DNA from: Diplonema japonicum | Taxonomy: Eukaryota > Euglenozoa > Diplonemea > Diplonemida > Diplonemidae | Assembly (NCBI GenBank): GCA_964019335.1 | Contig: OZ025691.1 | Span: 62,001 to 126,000 of the forward strand | Direction: 5' to 3' | Length of the DNA stretch: 64,000 nt | Shown here: piece by piece, positions 8,085 to 20,140 of the stretch | Position numbering within the stretch: position 1 is the stretch's first letter | Layout: each line of letters opens with the position of its first letter | The notes under the pieces: model-generated | The model's input: only the letters and a program-made list of their open reading frames with translations | Told to the model about the DNA's origin: nothing | Database searches by the model: none | Position numbers and translations under genes: made by a program

Positions 8085-11000
8085 ATGAATGACTCAGATT
8101 CAGACGAGGAACGACTTAGAGAGATACGTGAATTCAAGATCACGAGAGATGAAGATGATGTTGTTTTAGATAAGATATTGGATGAGCCTGCAGCTCCAGT
8201 GGCTGTGGTTGAGCAACGAGAAGCGCCGCAGCGGGAGGAGGCAGAGGTTCCCAATGTAACCTTGAGCGACGACGACGAAGATGATGACGAAAAATTTTTA
8301 GCTGACATATTAAATTATGACGAGAACTCTGTGAATGTCCCACTTCAAAAAAGCGTTAGTTCGGTGCCTCAGGGACCCGATCTTATTGAACAGTGCAAAA
8401 AAGAGAAGGAAGAGCCCAGCACCAACGTGGAACAGGCCACGCCCAACCCAGCTCCTATCAACAGTGAGATGTCTTCTGCATCCACTCCACCAACGATTGT
8501 TCTCCCTTCACCTCAAAGCACTCCCTCTCCTTCTCCTTCCCCTCCACCTAAGGAGAAAGGTAGCGGCGTTTTCAGCAATTTCAAGAAACGGTTTTCTTCC
8601 AATAAAAAAGAAACACCGTCACCATCCCCGTCTCTCCCTGCTGTGTCTCCCTCCCCTGCACCCTCCCCGAAGCCTCAGGGCAGGCTGAAAGGCCTTCTTT
8701 CAAAGTCTAAGTCACCTGAGCTTCAGTTGCTGCAGCCATCGCAACCACCTCCACCGCAGCTGTTGTCGCCAGAATCTCAACACGAAGAAACGTCAGAACC
8801 ACCGACTCCGCACAGCGCTGATGTGTTTGAACAGTCACAAGTCTCCGAGGCAGCTAGTAGTGCATATAGTGGGGACAATGTCAAAAGTCCCTTATATAAA
8901 AAAGAGGAAAGGGGGAAACAGGAAAAAGCCCCCGCGAAGAAGAGCAAAGACAAGAATAAGAAACGTGATAGTGTATGGGGCTTCGTCAGCGCAAAAGTAG
9001 CTGATGAGCAAGACTGCAACGACATCGCTAACGGTGCCAACCTGAGCTTTATGGACGAAAGGGAAATGCTGCAGAATATCATTGACAGCATCGCTGACGA
9101 AGCACCGTCAACTTCGGAAAGCGACGATGAGCTCAACGACACACTGACCAACGTGGAGAAAGCGCTGAAGCACGCAGAGCAGATTGCGCAGGACAAGGCT
9201 GAGAAGAAGGACGCTTCTGTGTACTCCAGCATGCAACAACATACAGGACTCGATCTCCTGAAACAGACCGTGTTCCAGGAGATATCTAATGAGCTCAGCC
9301 AACGCAACAATGAGATCGGATGGCCTGTATGCCTCGCAACAGCATCGAATGCAGAACGCCTGTATAAGGGCAACAAAGCAGTATCTTTTGCAGTGGGCAC
9401 TTCTGGGGGCTTCGTGTTGTTATTCACAGCAGCGGGCAAGCGGTGCGGAACCTTGGGGGGTTTGCATGATGACGAGCACAATGCATGCGGTGGGTGCTCT
9501 TGCATCGAGTTGTACCACACGGGCGAAGCACTTCTTGCAGGGTTCCAAACTGGACACCTTGTTTTCTTCGACACCGAGAATGCAGTGCCTTTGAAGATCG
9601 TAAAAGATGTGCGACATCCTTTGCATAGTGTGAAGTGGATCGGAAACGAGCCCAACAGAGCCGCCATGCTTGACATCATGGGCAACCTCAAAATCGTTGG
9701 CTTGAAAAAAGTACTCGGTCTCAAAACAAAGTTCATCACAAGCACGCAGCAGCTAGCAAGCCCCGATCAAGGAATTCTCGAGATCGATGCCACCCTCACG
9801 TACATGACCCACCACGCCATTCTTGTGGCTGCCTCTAGGACATCGGTTCATTTTTACCATTTGAAGACCGCTACGCTTCCAGCCGACTCGTTTTATATGT
9901 ACTCCGTACCGAAGTCTGTGAAGCCGAAACAACAAAATAAAGGGAGAGAGCGGAGTTTAAGCAGGTTTGAGAGAAAAAGGAAGAACACAATGAAAAGACA
10001 AGGGAAGCCAGAGAAAAAGAGCGCAGAGGCCTTGCCTGCAATGTCGTGGCTTAAGAACTGTAGGGGAGGGGGTGAACTTGTGGTTGTGTGGCATGACTAT
10101 CTGTGTGTGTTTAGAGTTGTGGAGTCGGATGGGTCGGACGACTTAAACATGGTGCGCATTGCAGAAGTTGTTCTGAAGCATGCTGTTGTCGCCTGCACGT
10201 TTCTAGCACACAGGGTGGTGGGGTTGATTGACCCCGCTGGGCGTGTTTTCGTAGCTGACCCCCATACAGAGGCTGGCCGCAACGCTATCATTGATGCAGG
10301 CACCACAACTGTCGACCCTGTCACTGTAACGGAAAACAATCTGAAGAGTTTCAGACAAGCTGTAAAAGGCTTCTCTAGGGACACCTCGGCGTCGTTCTTC
10401 ATCTTAAGCAAGAAGCCCATCAAGCTCCACAAAGTCGAGATCAAGACATGGCGGCAGCGCATCGATATCTTAAAACCACAGCGAGGCGCACTTGACTTAG
10501 CCAAGGAGATGAAGTATGACAAGGCGTCTGCTGTGGTTGGGCTGCCCCACCTTGTTTCTACAAGGAAAGCTACGCTCAATGAAGTTATCAAGAAACTGCT
10601 GCGCGAGTACATGGAAGACAGGGTTGCGGCACGCCCTCGTGGGATCGACGCTGAGGACTGGTGGGAGTCCCTCGCCGGCTACACTTTGAACTACTGTTGC
10701 AGTGTCGAGCAGCCGGAACTTATATTTTCGGTGCTGTACCCTTTCTTTGCGAAGGGGGAGTATGCCAACTTGTGGATGAAACTGCTGGAGCCTTGTATCG
10801 CGCTAAAAAAAGTCACTGGTATACCAAACCACTTCCTGTCACTTCTTGTGGAGTGGCTCACGAGGGGCGCCGTGTTGGCTTACCAGCAGCGTCAGGACGT
10901 CTTGCACTGCACAGGTACTACCTTCACAGAAGAGCCGTTTGACGAGATCATCAATCCGTACTCCTTCACGGTAGACCTGTGGGTGCGGGGCGCAGACGAA

Positions 11001-14000
11001 GACGGACAGTGTGCTGCTTCATCCATCAACACGCACGAGCATGCAGGCTGGGCGTTCATCACTGACTGCGGTTCGTGGAAGTTCCTTCTGGGTGATGGAG
11101 CGTCGTGGGTAGAGCTGACACCTGACCCAGCTATCCCGCACTCCACAACTCTTTGGACACGCCTCACTGCGGTGTACCACAGCGGCGAGCTTGTCTTCTA
11201 CATTAATGAAGAGAAGGTGGATTCTACTGAGACGTCTTATGAGCCAAATAGGGACAAAACTGTTCCCCTTATGATTGGTGGGCTGAAGGGTTACCAGGAT
11301 GATGAGATGGATTGGCCGGAAGGCTTCAAGGGATCGGTGAAGGGGCTGATGGTGTATTCCTCACCACACAACGCGTTCCAGCAGCCGATGATCAACGATA
11401 GCGAAAGTGACAACGACGATGATGAGAGTCAGGGTGTGACGACCGACAAGAGCTGGGCCGAGGGGGACAAAGAGAGCAAGGCGACCGCAGGTGACAGGAG
11501 CTGGTATGAGAAGGACAGGGACCACACATCGCTTGACGGTCTCACTCTTGCGGACGTGCAATCCGCAGTAAGCGAGGACGAGGGAGGCATTGGCGAGGTC
11601 AGCGACAACCTTGCTCGAATGGAGATCAGCACGCGTCTTGACAACATCCTTCTCAACATCGAACCCGACGCCATGCACACCGTGGGAGGAGAGTATGCAT
11701 ACGTCCTGAGCATGGCCAAGACTTGGCATTTGTACAAAGCGTTCGCGTCGTACCACAACAAAGAAGAAGGCGGGGTGCTAGGTTTTATCAACCCGCTGTC
11801 GCCGATGTTCATGCTGCTCAGCACACCGATGAAAGGGTCTTCTGTTGCGACAAAGAAAGACGAGACGTGCAACGGCATCGTGACCTCCATCGATGACACA
11901 ACGGCGACCGTAAAGTTCGAACAAGAATCCACAACGTGCTCCATTTCAGACCTGACGGTTCTAAGCAACTCAAAGCCCAACAACAAGGTGCGAAAAACGC
12001 TGTTGGCGTATCTGAAGAATCTGTTCATGGGGAAGAGTTTCCACGGGGTGATACCTCTTAACCAGCGGCTAGACGTCAAAGTGCAAGCTTTAGAGTTCCT
12101 GTTCATTGACGACGGCTCCGACAGCACAATCCCAGCTCATAAGAAAACTTATAGAGTTCTGGAGCAACTCTTACTTACCGACGCCAGCGGTTTGTTGGAC
12201 GCCATATCTATCTCTTTCAGCGACAAGGATGTCAGATCGCCGTGGAAACGGGGTGCGGACTCCAAGGCGACTAATATGCAGTCAAAATTCAGACTCAGCC
12301 GGGACAAAGTGACAGCAATACTAATGAATAAAATGAAGGCGAGCGAATTTGGCCCCTTGGAGGTGACCAGCACGTTCGGGAGAAAGTGGCCCAAGGCAAA
12401 CGATATGGTGCAACTATTCACACTGGTGGCAGACGCAATCTCATCCGAGCTGGTTCAGCCGAAGAGATTCAACAAAGACATGATCAAGCGCATAGTTGCG
12501 CACCTGGCGTACGACTGCACCATGAGAGAGAAAATACGAATGCAGAAACGCATCCAAAGCATGCTAATAGTTGCTTTTGACAAAGAAAAAGGATGCTGGC
12601 CAGAGGACATCACAGACGAAGAGACCATGCAGTTCCACAAGATGGCTCAGGCAGCGGGCTTCACCATGCTATCCATCTACCTCTACAAACGAGAAGCCAA
12701 CTACAGTGCCGTGCTCAGAACGTACCTGCAGGCTCATGAGGAAAACTCAAGCTCTGTGGAACAAGACGGGTTGTTCGTGTTCCTGGAAGAGTCCATGGAG
12801 AACATGGCCGGCGACGTGTCGATGTCGGATCACAGGAAAAAACTACAGAAAGCAATCTTAGAGCACCTGGAGTTCATCGTGAAGGTGGACTCTGCAAGAG
12901 CCGCAAACATCGTTGTAAAGTATCTGCAGTACAAACCGACGGACATCATGGGGACCCTCGACAATGACAAGAGGACGCAGTTCGCGTACCTGAAGGGGAT
13001 GATAGAGGCTTCCAACAACAACGACATCCCCGCCATCGTCTTGGACGCCCCCACTGTCGAAAAGTACATCCGCCTGCTGTGCATGTACGATGAATCAAAC
13101 ATCTTGAACTTCCTGCGCGACCATGAAAGCGTCATTGACATCACGAAGATTCTTCGTGTGCTCGAGAACACCAAAGGCGAGACGGAAGAAGGCTACGGAC
13201 GTGACAATGCCATCGCCTACCTATACTCGCGGATTGGAAAGTACAAGGAAGGCATCAACAGACATTTCAAGAGACTGCAGGTGCCTATGAAAGCCGTCCG
13301 CTCGAAACTTGTCGAGCAAGAGATGAAACGCCGTGACGGAACCAACACTAGCGGGCCTCCGACAACCCCTGCGCTCAGCTACGACACGTACTCTCCTACA
13401 ACGCCTGCATGCTCAAGGCAGAGCAGGCGGAAGAGCACCATGTCGAACTACTCTTTTTTCAGAATGGCGTCTGAGATGTCCGATGGGCGGATGGAGTACA
13501 TGGAAGTCTTGGAGTGCAAAGAGGGCAAGGCAGTGACAGAACTTGTCGAACTGTGCCTCGACATCTGTAAAGACTCCACTAAGGGTGGTGTCGAAGACAT
13601 CTCCGAGGTGTGGTTCACGCTGCTTGAAAAGCTCGTAGAACCGAAGAAAATCCTTTCGGACATCGAACACCAGTCGCGCACCCTGAGCAAGCTAGAGTAC
13701 GTCACCGCTGGTGTAGCATGCATAGCCGTCTGTGTCGTGCTTAGAAGCAACAGGAAATTCAGGTATGTAACGAGCGCATAATATATTTTCACGCAACAAA
13801 GGAACTTGGAACCCGAGAGAAGCATTGCAGACCACGACCAACAGGAAGATGCTTTCGACGAGCTTGCCGAAGTGCAGGTATGACTTTGAGTTGTCTAATA
13901 AAATACCACCCGTAGAAACAAGAGTCGAAGAAACCGCTCAGCTCAAGCTCGATCACTGTTAAGAAACAAACTAAAAAATTGGCGCACGCACTGTCACCTG

Positions 14001-15026
14001 TAATGTTTGCAGTCAATCAAAAGATGCAAGAGGTACGGGAGAGAGAAGAGAAAAAAAAAAAGAGAAAAAAAACTAGGTCTACACCCATTATATCACAATG
14101 GTACTGCTGAAGATGATGTCCTCGCACGACATATCAGTATGGCTTATGACACGAAACAGATGTTTAAAAACATTTTTTTGACACAGTTTACGGACGATCA
14201 GGATCAAACGGAGCTTGTGCAGTTTGTGAAGAAGTGCAAGGATGCCATGACGAGGGCGGTGGCAGACCCCAAGGCGGCGCAGGAGTTCAAGCAACTTAAG
14301 ACGACGCTCAGCAAAAAGACACAACGAGTGGAAACTGTGGTTCTGAAAAAGATCCTTGAGACTCACAAAGACAGCACTTTCATGGAGTACAAGCCCGTGT
14401 TGCTGGGGATGCTTGAAAATGCTCGGTTCGAAGCGAGTATGAAGAAGGCATTCAACGACTGTTTGGAGTCCGACACGGGTGAGCTCCATGTGCGTGACGT
14501 GCAAAAGCGGGCAATGGCAGCGCCTCAGAAAATGATAGGAGACCAACCTTGGCCACAACAATGCGTGACGTGTGGAGTGCTTCTTAGTGAGAAGGTGGAA
14601 TCGACACTGGCGTTTGCCTGTGGACACACTCACCACATGTCGTGTCTGTCAGGATCTGAGAAATGCACTGTGTGCTTTGGGAAATCTGAATGCTGCGAAA
14701 GCAAAGAAGTGAAAAAGGACACCTCGGCCCAACCCACGAAAAAACACAACGCCAAGTACAAAGCAGCCAGCATCAAAAAGCTCAACAACAGACTCGGCCA
14801 CTCGGAGATCAACATCGACCTTCTGCATGGCGACATCGACATTGCATACGGATCCTCCGCCCTCTCCCTTGCTCCAGCACCCCCTCTCTTAGAAAGTGAC
14901 GAAGAAGACGACGAAAGCGACCAGAATGACGACACCTCTGAAGAGTTCGAGGACGATGCGTCCATCGATGAGCTCATGCTGGACGCTGTCCCCTTCCACG
15001 AGAACGACTACTTCTTATTTCCTTGA
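8085..15026 (+). CDS. VPS8: Vps8-like CORVET tethering subunit with an inserted ConA/LamG-like domain
   Basis: Four exons: 8085-13762, 13802-13877, 13916-14100, 14138-15026 (introns 39, 38 and 37 nt, all GT-AG), giving 2275 residues. An acidic N-terminus and Ser/Pro-rich stretch are followed by a WD40-like region (about 430-560: VSFAVGTSGGFVLLF, LLAGFQTGHLVFFD). A long alpha-helical middle contains an insertion at about 955-1095 that looks like a concanavalin/laminin-G sandwich (FTVDLWVRG, TLWTRLTAVYHSGELVFYIN, VPLMIGGLKG). A C-terminal RING (about 2120-2165) has CVTC...CGHTHHMSC...CTVC. WD40, helical solenoid and RING are the plan of the CORVET/HOPS subunits, and the N-terminal motifs fit Vps8, which acts on early endosomes with Rab5. 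The protein is longer than animal or yeast Vps8 (about 1300-1430), and the sandwich insertion is not something I know from that family. Start: first ATG, 18 nt after a YAG at 8066. Confidence 0.85.
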
Positions 15027-15103
15027 CATCAACGTGACTCAGGAAAATTTCCTCAAAAATAGAAGTTAGAAAAAGTAACCTTTCGCTTTTAGCTTAAAAA
15101 AAG

Positions 15104-15175
15104 GGGCTCAGCAGGGAATCGAACCCTGGACCTCTCGCACCCAAAGCGAGAATCATGCCACTAGACCACTAAGCC
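15104..15175 (-). tRNA. tRNA-Pro (anticodon TGG)
   Basis: Minus-strand 72-nt cloverleaf. The acceptor stem GGCTTAG pairs with CTGAGCC; the anticodon stem CTCGC/GCGAG encloses TTTGGGT (anticodon TGG, reading CCA). The D arm contains TGGTCTAGTGGCATGA (box A) and the T arm GGTTCGATTCC (box B). A run of seven T on the minus strand (complement of 15096-15102) follows as the Pol III terminator. No intron. It is antisense to the protein-coding array around it. Confidence 0.95.
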
Positions 15176-15176
15176 G

Positions 15177-15494
15177 GTTCCCTCAAAAAACCGGGGTTTA
15201 TTTTTCTCCTTAAGCCTCAAAACGGCAGACTAAAGAAAACCGTGTTTTGCTTTTTTCCTTGAGTTTCAGCGTCTGCTGTGGCTCCTTCTTGGCCCTCTTG
15301 TTAGGCTCCTTCTTGTTGCGGAATGACGGTCGCCACCCCTGGAGTCTGTCTTAGAACGACTGCTTTCTTGCCTTGCCCGGCGGAGGGTGTCACCGTCGTG
15401 ACTTCCTCCGAGTCTTCTCGTCCGCCATGGTCCACTGGGAGTACAATACACCACCCCTCATGTGTTGCGGCCTCTTGCCGTTCAATGGGCTTCA
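15177..15494. other. Spacer between tRNA-Pro and the phosphoesterase gene
   Basis: No gene is supported. GC-rich sequence from about 15270 to 15460 allows short Arg/Ser-rich readings on the minus strand, but these have no recognisable domain and no leader signal. It probably holds the 3' UTR/5' leader of the flanking + strand genes or a small repeat remnant. Confidence 0.3.
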
Positions 15495-15527
15495 GACACT
15501 CATTTAAGTTTATATATTTTATATAAT

Positions 15528-16283
15528 ATGGGTCCAGTACATTCTTTAGCAGTGGACGCCGTGCTGTCGGTCTGGGTTGGATTTACGAAGAAGCAGGATG
15601 GATCGGTGTTATACGTGAAGAGAGACGGCAGCAGCAGAGTGGTGTCAAAAGAAGAAATGAAAAGCTTGAAACTACAAGCGGGGAAGAAGCGCATTGTGTG
15701 CATCTCTGACACACACGGGTATCACAAGAACCTAGATCTGCCGGGAGGTGATTTATTAGTTTTGGCTGGTGATGTATTGCTTATCAGCAGGTACCAGCCG
15801 GAGTCTGCTTGCCGGGGAAAGATCAGGGAACTTGGTGATTGGTTGCGAAAACAACCATGCAAAGATAAATTAATTGTTGGAGGCAATCACGACTTGCCGT
15901 TTGAGAGCTTCGGGAAAAAGAAGACGGCAGACCTCCTTGGTCCTGGAGTGACTTATGCTGACCACGAGAAGCTCACTATTCAGGGGCTGAACATTTTCGC
16001 GTCGCCCCGGTCTTTCGGAAAATCTAAAAACATCGCTTTCCAAGGCAGGAGAGACCCCTTCCACGACGTGCCCTCTGACATAGACATCCTTGTCACGCAT
16101 CATCCTGCCCGTGATGATTATATGGAGACCCTTCTCAAAAGAACTGCGCCTCGGCTCCACGTTGGAGGTCACTACCACTGGATGCACGGTGCAAGTACTT
16201 TTAAATCTACCTTGTCTGTTACCGCTAGCATTCTCAACGAGAAATACAAGCCCACACAGCTTCCTATTGTCGTTGATCTCTAA
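15528..16283 (+). CDS. Calcineurin-like metallophosphoesterase (MPPED-like)
   Basis: 251 residues, single exon. The dinuclear-metal motifs appear in order: ISDTHGYH (about residue 60), LLVLAGDV, VGGNHD, THHPARDD and GGHYH near the C-terminus. The spacing GD(L)LVLAGD...LGDWL...GGNHD resembles the MPPED1/MPPED2 (239FB) family of small cytosolic phosphodiesterases; there the NHD His is kept, as here. The substrate cannot be predicted. The ATG at 15528 is the first after a YAG at 15495; an upstream in-frame extension exists but would lie in the leader. The gene is followed by a pyrimidine tract (16290-16370) that serves the next gene. Confidence 0.85.
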   Translation: MGPVHSLAVDAVLSVWVGFTKKQDGSVLYVKRDGSSRVVSKEEMKSLKLQAGKKRIVCISDTHGYHKNLDLPGGDLLVLAGDVLLISRYQPESACRGKIRELGDWLRKQPCKDKLIVGGNHDLPFESFGKKKTADLLGPGVTYADHEKLTIQGLNIFASPRSFGKSKNIAFQGRRDPFHDVPSDIDILVTHHPARDDYMETLLKRTAPRLHVGGHYHWMHGASTFKSTLSVTASILNEKYKPTQLPIVVDL

Positions 16284-16485
16284 GCTGCTTCATCCCTCCC
16301 TTCAGCTTAGCCCTTTTCTTCTTCTTTTTTTTCTTTCTTTTTTTCTTCTTTCCTTCACTTCTCAGACTAGCCTCTTTGAGATGCATTACCTGCAATTTTG
16401 TATTCTATATCTATCCCCCCCCCCCCCATTGAGTAACGCACACAAGACACAGCAAAAAGAAAGAGAAAAGAAACACACATACAGC

Positions 16486-17477
16486 ATGCCGCGCCTTGAT
16501 GACCTGATCGTCGACTGGGTGAAGACGGCGTCAATCCCGAAGGACGACAAGCTAACACTGTTGAGCTTCAGTGAGGTTGGGGTGAACAACTTGGAAGTAG
16601 TGACAGAGAGGGACATGGAACCCACCAGGAACGAGATCAGGGGCCTTGTGTACAAACTGAGCAGCAAGGCAGGACCCAAGCCCATCAGGGATGACCCAAG
16701 CCACGTCATGCCGAGTGTAGGATCGGGGTCATTCGTAGGCGACATGGAGGTAAACAACTCGAGAGAACACGGTAAGGAAATTGTGCAGAATGCGATAAAG
16801 GCGGGTTTCAGAATGATCGACTGCGCGAGGTACTACGAGAACGAGGAGTGCATCGGGGAAGGCATTGCGGAGCTAATGGAGGAAGGTGTTGTAAGGAGGA
16901 GTGATTTGTTCATCACCACGAAGGTAGCGCACCCAAACAAAGGCGACTATTCGGAAAGCGGGTTTATGATGGATCCTGAAGAAGACGCCACAGAAGGCGT
17001 TATGGCACAGGTGAGAAGCAGTGTTAAAAACCTTGGTGTAGAGTGCATCGATTTAGTGCTGCTACACTGGCCGTCGGACTTTGACATGAAAAATGAAGAC
17101 ATCGCGGCTAAGAAACGTGCGGAGATGTGGCAGGGCCTTGAACTTGCAAAAGAAGAGGGCCTCTGCAGGTCCATTGGTCTTTCAAACTTCACCATCCCCC
17201 ACTACGAGGGGCTCATCCAGAGCGGGGTTGCGTACCTCCCTGCCGTGAACCAAATAGAAGTCCACCCGTACCTCCCGAACTCCGAGTTGGTTGAAGCCAG
17301 TCAGGCAAAGGGGATGACAGTGATGGGCTACTGCCCTCTTGGTTCCTCCGCCTGCCTGAAATCCCCCCAGATCATCAAACTGGCAGAAGAGTTTGATGTG
17401 ACCCCCGCACAAGTCATCCTCAGCTGGATTGCTCAAAGAGGCGTAGTTCCCATTCCAAGATCCACCAACCCCGAAGT

Positions 17478-17527
<50 letters not shown>

Positions 17528-17649
17528 TGGCCGAGAACCTTAAGGGCGCAAACATGATACTGGAATTCACCCAGGACCACCTAGACAGCATAGGGGAGCT
17601 GGAGGATGAGTCCAAGCGTATCTGCCCCAACCCTGATGATCTTGTTTAG
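16486..17649 (+). CDS. Aldo/keto reductase with an N-terminal extension
   Basis: Exons 16486-17475 and 17524-17649; the 48-nt intron is GTATGGCCGG, then an A-run, ending AAG. Spliced product 371 residues; splicing restores the family motif STNPERMAENL, whereas reading through would insert a poly-Lys stretch. The NADPH-dependent AKR barrel starts near residue 70: FRMIDCARYYENE (catalytic Asp and Tyr), FITTKVAHP (Lys), LVLLHWP (His), GLSNF, VNQIEVHPYL, and the nucleotide-binding PIPRSTNP. It should reduce aldehydes or ketones in the cytosol; substrate unknown. The first ~60 residues (from MPRLDDLIVDWVKTA) are an added helical segment not part of the barrel. The acceptor YAG is at 16452, 34 nt before the ATG. 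Confidence 0.92.
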
Positions 17650-18053
17650 GTAGATATGGGTAAGGTAGGGAATTCTTTTTTTTTTTTGTCCACGTACGAC
17701 TTTCTTCTTTTTTTTTCCCCCCCTTTCTCTCCCCCTCTTTGTGTCCCCCTCTCCCCCCCCTGGAGCTCCGTTAAAAAAAAAACAAGGAAAAAAAAAGTAT
17801 CCACCCCTTCGACGTTATTCATTCTTTTTTTTTTCTTTTTTCTGCTTTCCCCTTCCCTTTCTCCCCAGTTCCCTTGTGCCGGTTTCTTTTTTTTCTTTTC
17901 TTTTTTCTTTAAAAATTGTCAGTGTAGTGTGATTCTTCCCTTTTTTCTTCTTCTTCTTCTGTTCTTCACTTTTTTTTTTGCTCAAATTGAAGGGGAGAGG
18001 GAGGAAAAAGAAAAAAAAAAGAAGAGAGGGTATTTTAAAAACCGCAAGAAAAA
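17650..18053. other. Intergenic spacer with homopolymer runs
   Basis: Alternating C/T-rich and A-rich tracts; no coding potential beyond low-complexity readings. The long pyrimidine tract at about 17930-17980 followed by AG at 17992 is the likely trans-splice acceptor region of the next gene. Confidence 0.4.
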
Positions 18054-19118
18054 ATGAGCAGGCGGCCAAGCAAGACGCCGGCGGGGAAGAAAGGAAAGAA
18101 GAGCAAAGAGGAAATAGAAAAGCAGATGAAGGAGGAAGACGAAAGACTTGCGATGGAGGAGCTAATGATACTCGAGAGGGAAGCAGAGGACAAGATGCGG
18201 ATGGAATGCGAGACACGAGACAAAATGGAAGCGATGGAGATGAAAAGGCGAAAAAAAGAACACGCCGCTATGATCCTTGCAGAAAAGGAGAAATGCATAC
18301 TGGTACTATCTGCACAAATGAACGATCAGGTGAAGTTATACGCACAGGCTAGATCGGAACTGGAAGATGAGTTAAACCACGTTACGTCTTTGAAAGAAGA
18401 ATTGGCGAATTCCCTGTCGTCGTTGGAAGCAGAGACGAAAATCACGATTGGGGAACTTGAAGACAGCAATCGAAATTTGATTTCTGAGAACAAATCCAGG
18501 ACATCGGAACTTTCTTCTATCACAGCTGAACGCGACACACTGGCCATTGAGCTCGAGACCCGCACCGCAACACTAAGAAGACAGATAACAGTCGTGGAGG
18601 AAAAACTCGAGCAGACACAAACGTACAAAGACGAACGGTGTACAGAGTACACGTCAAAAATCAAAAACCTGGAAAGGGAGCTGGAAAAGACGGTCGCCCT
18701 GAACCGAACCCTGCAGGAGGTCATAGACAACAGAGAAGCCGATGACAAGAAGAACATAATGCTGATGCAGCTTCTTAACAACCAGCTCGACGAAAATAAG
18801 AAGCGAGCCCACCAGTCCCTCGAAGCCGAGAAGGAAAAATGCAGGGAACTCCAATCGAGGCTCTCCCAGCTGGAACTGTCGCAGACGCAACTTGTCGATG
18901 AAACATCAGTGTTGAAAAGGGACAAGGAACACGTTCTGCGACAAGTCGAAAAAGACCTCTTAGAGTACAAGTCCAAGCTGGAACAAGTCAAATTCGACGC
19001 GAGATTCGTTCACCACGAGCTTAGCAAATACAAAACGAAACTGGAACACCAACAAAGTGATTTCAAAAAGGCTACCAAGGACAGCGGTGAGACCGCAGAC
19101 AGAATGAAGGTAAAAGCG

Positions 19119-19169
<51 letters not shown>

Positions 19170-19909
19170 AGACCGATTTAGAAGCTGCCCAGCAGAAAAT
19201 CGAGGATCTAGAAGCCGTGATGAGGAAGAAGGACAGGGACCATTTCGACAAGGTGACGTTCCTGAACGCGCAGATCAGCAACAACAGAACTATAATATCG
19301 CAGCTGCAGATGAAGTTCAAGAAGGAGAAGGAAGCGAGGCTGAACGAGGTGGCCGCGTTGAACAATGAACTCTCGAACAAGAACCAGAGACTGTCCGCAG
19401 CACAGAACGATTTGGACAAGAAGAAAGTGCAGGCGAACGACGTAGAGGGCAAGCTGCAGAGCGACGTTGCGATATTGAAGACAACAGTGTTCCAACTCCA
19501 GAGCGCGTTGGTCGAGAAGGAAAGGGAGATGGAAACACTGATCTCAGACAAGGAAGACGAGGTCAGAAGGCTCCGCAAGAAGCTCGACGAGAATTTCATC
19601 CCCCACCGCCGAGAGGTCGACGGTACCGAGTCGTCGACAAAACCCCTTGAGCAAGCTCTTTCCGAAAAGATCCAAACCCTGACAAGGGACCTTGAGATCA
19701 AGTCTCGTGCTTCTTTAGACACCGAAACCCGTTTGAACGCCCAAATTGCTTCCACGAACCAAGTAGTCGAGTCGCTTCAGCTTGAGCTCAAAGCCAAAGA
19801 GGACCAGTACGGTGAGACGGTCAAGACGCTCGCCACGGAGAACTCTCGGCTCAAATCCACCCTCGAAGAGACTTTCGTTCCGAACCCGGAACATGAAATG
19901 AACGAATGA
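18054..19909 (+). CDS. Long coiled-coil protein, possibly cytoskeletal or flagellar
   Basis: Exons 18054-19109 and 19172-19909 around a 62-nt intron (GTAAAAGCG, A-run, CAG). Product 597 residues. After a basic N-terminus (PSKTPAGKKGKKSK) nearly the whole protein is heptad-rich Glu/Lys/Leu coiled coil, with short breaks near residue 350 and around 515 (ENFIPHRREVDGTESS). No catalytic or binding domain is seen. Such basic-head/long-coil proteins are frequent among axonemal and basal-body components of flagellates, but that role is inferred from composition only. The exon join is supported by frame continuity (DRMK then TDLEAAQQ) and by the first exon running into an A-run plus stop. Confidence 0.8.
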
Positions 19910-20140
19910 AAGAAAATATAAAAAAAAAAGAAAACAAAACAAACCCCCCCCCCCCCCCCAAGAAACCCCTTTCCCCTATGTTGATATTTACACATTAACT
20001 TTTAAATAACCTTTGTTCTATTCTTATTCAATGTTTTTTCTTCTTCTTTTTTCTTTCTTTCTTTGCAAAGCGGAAGGAAAAAAAGTGGGAATGAAAAAGA
20101 AAAAAAGGAGGGGAGGAGAGAGAAAAAAAAAAAAATAATA

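Noticed and set aside
14101-14137. Alternative start of a separate RING gene at about 14007
   Set aside because: There is no ATG there; splicing of the 37-nt intron joins the RING to the Vps8 solenoid in frame, as expected for the family.
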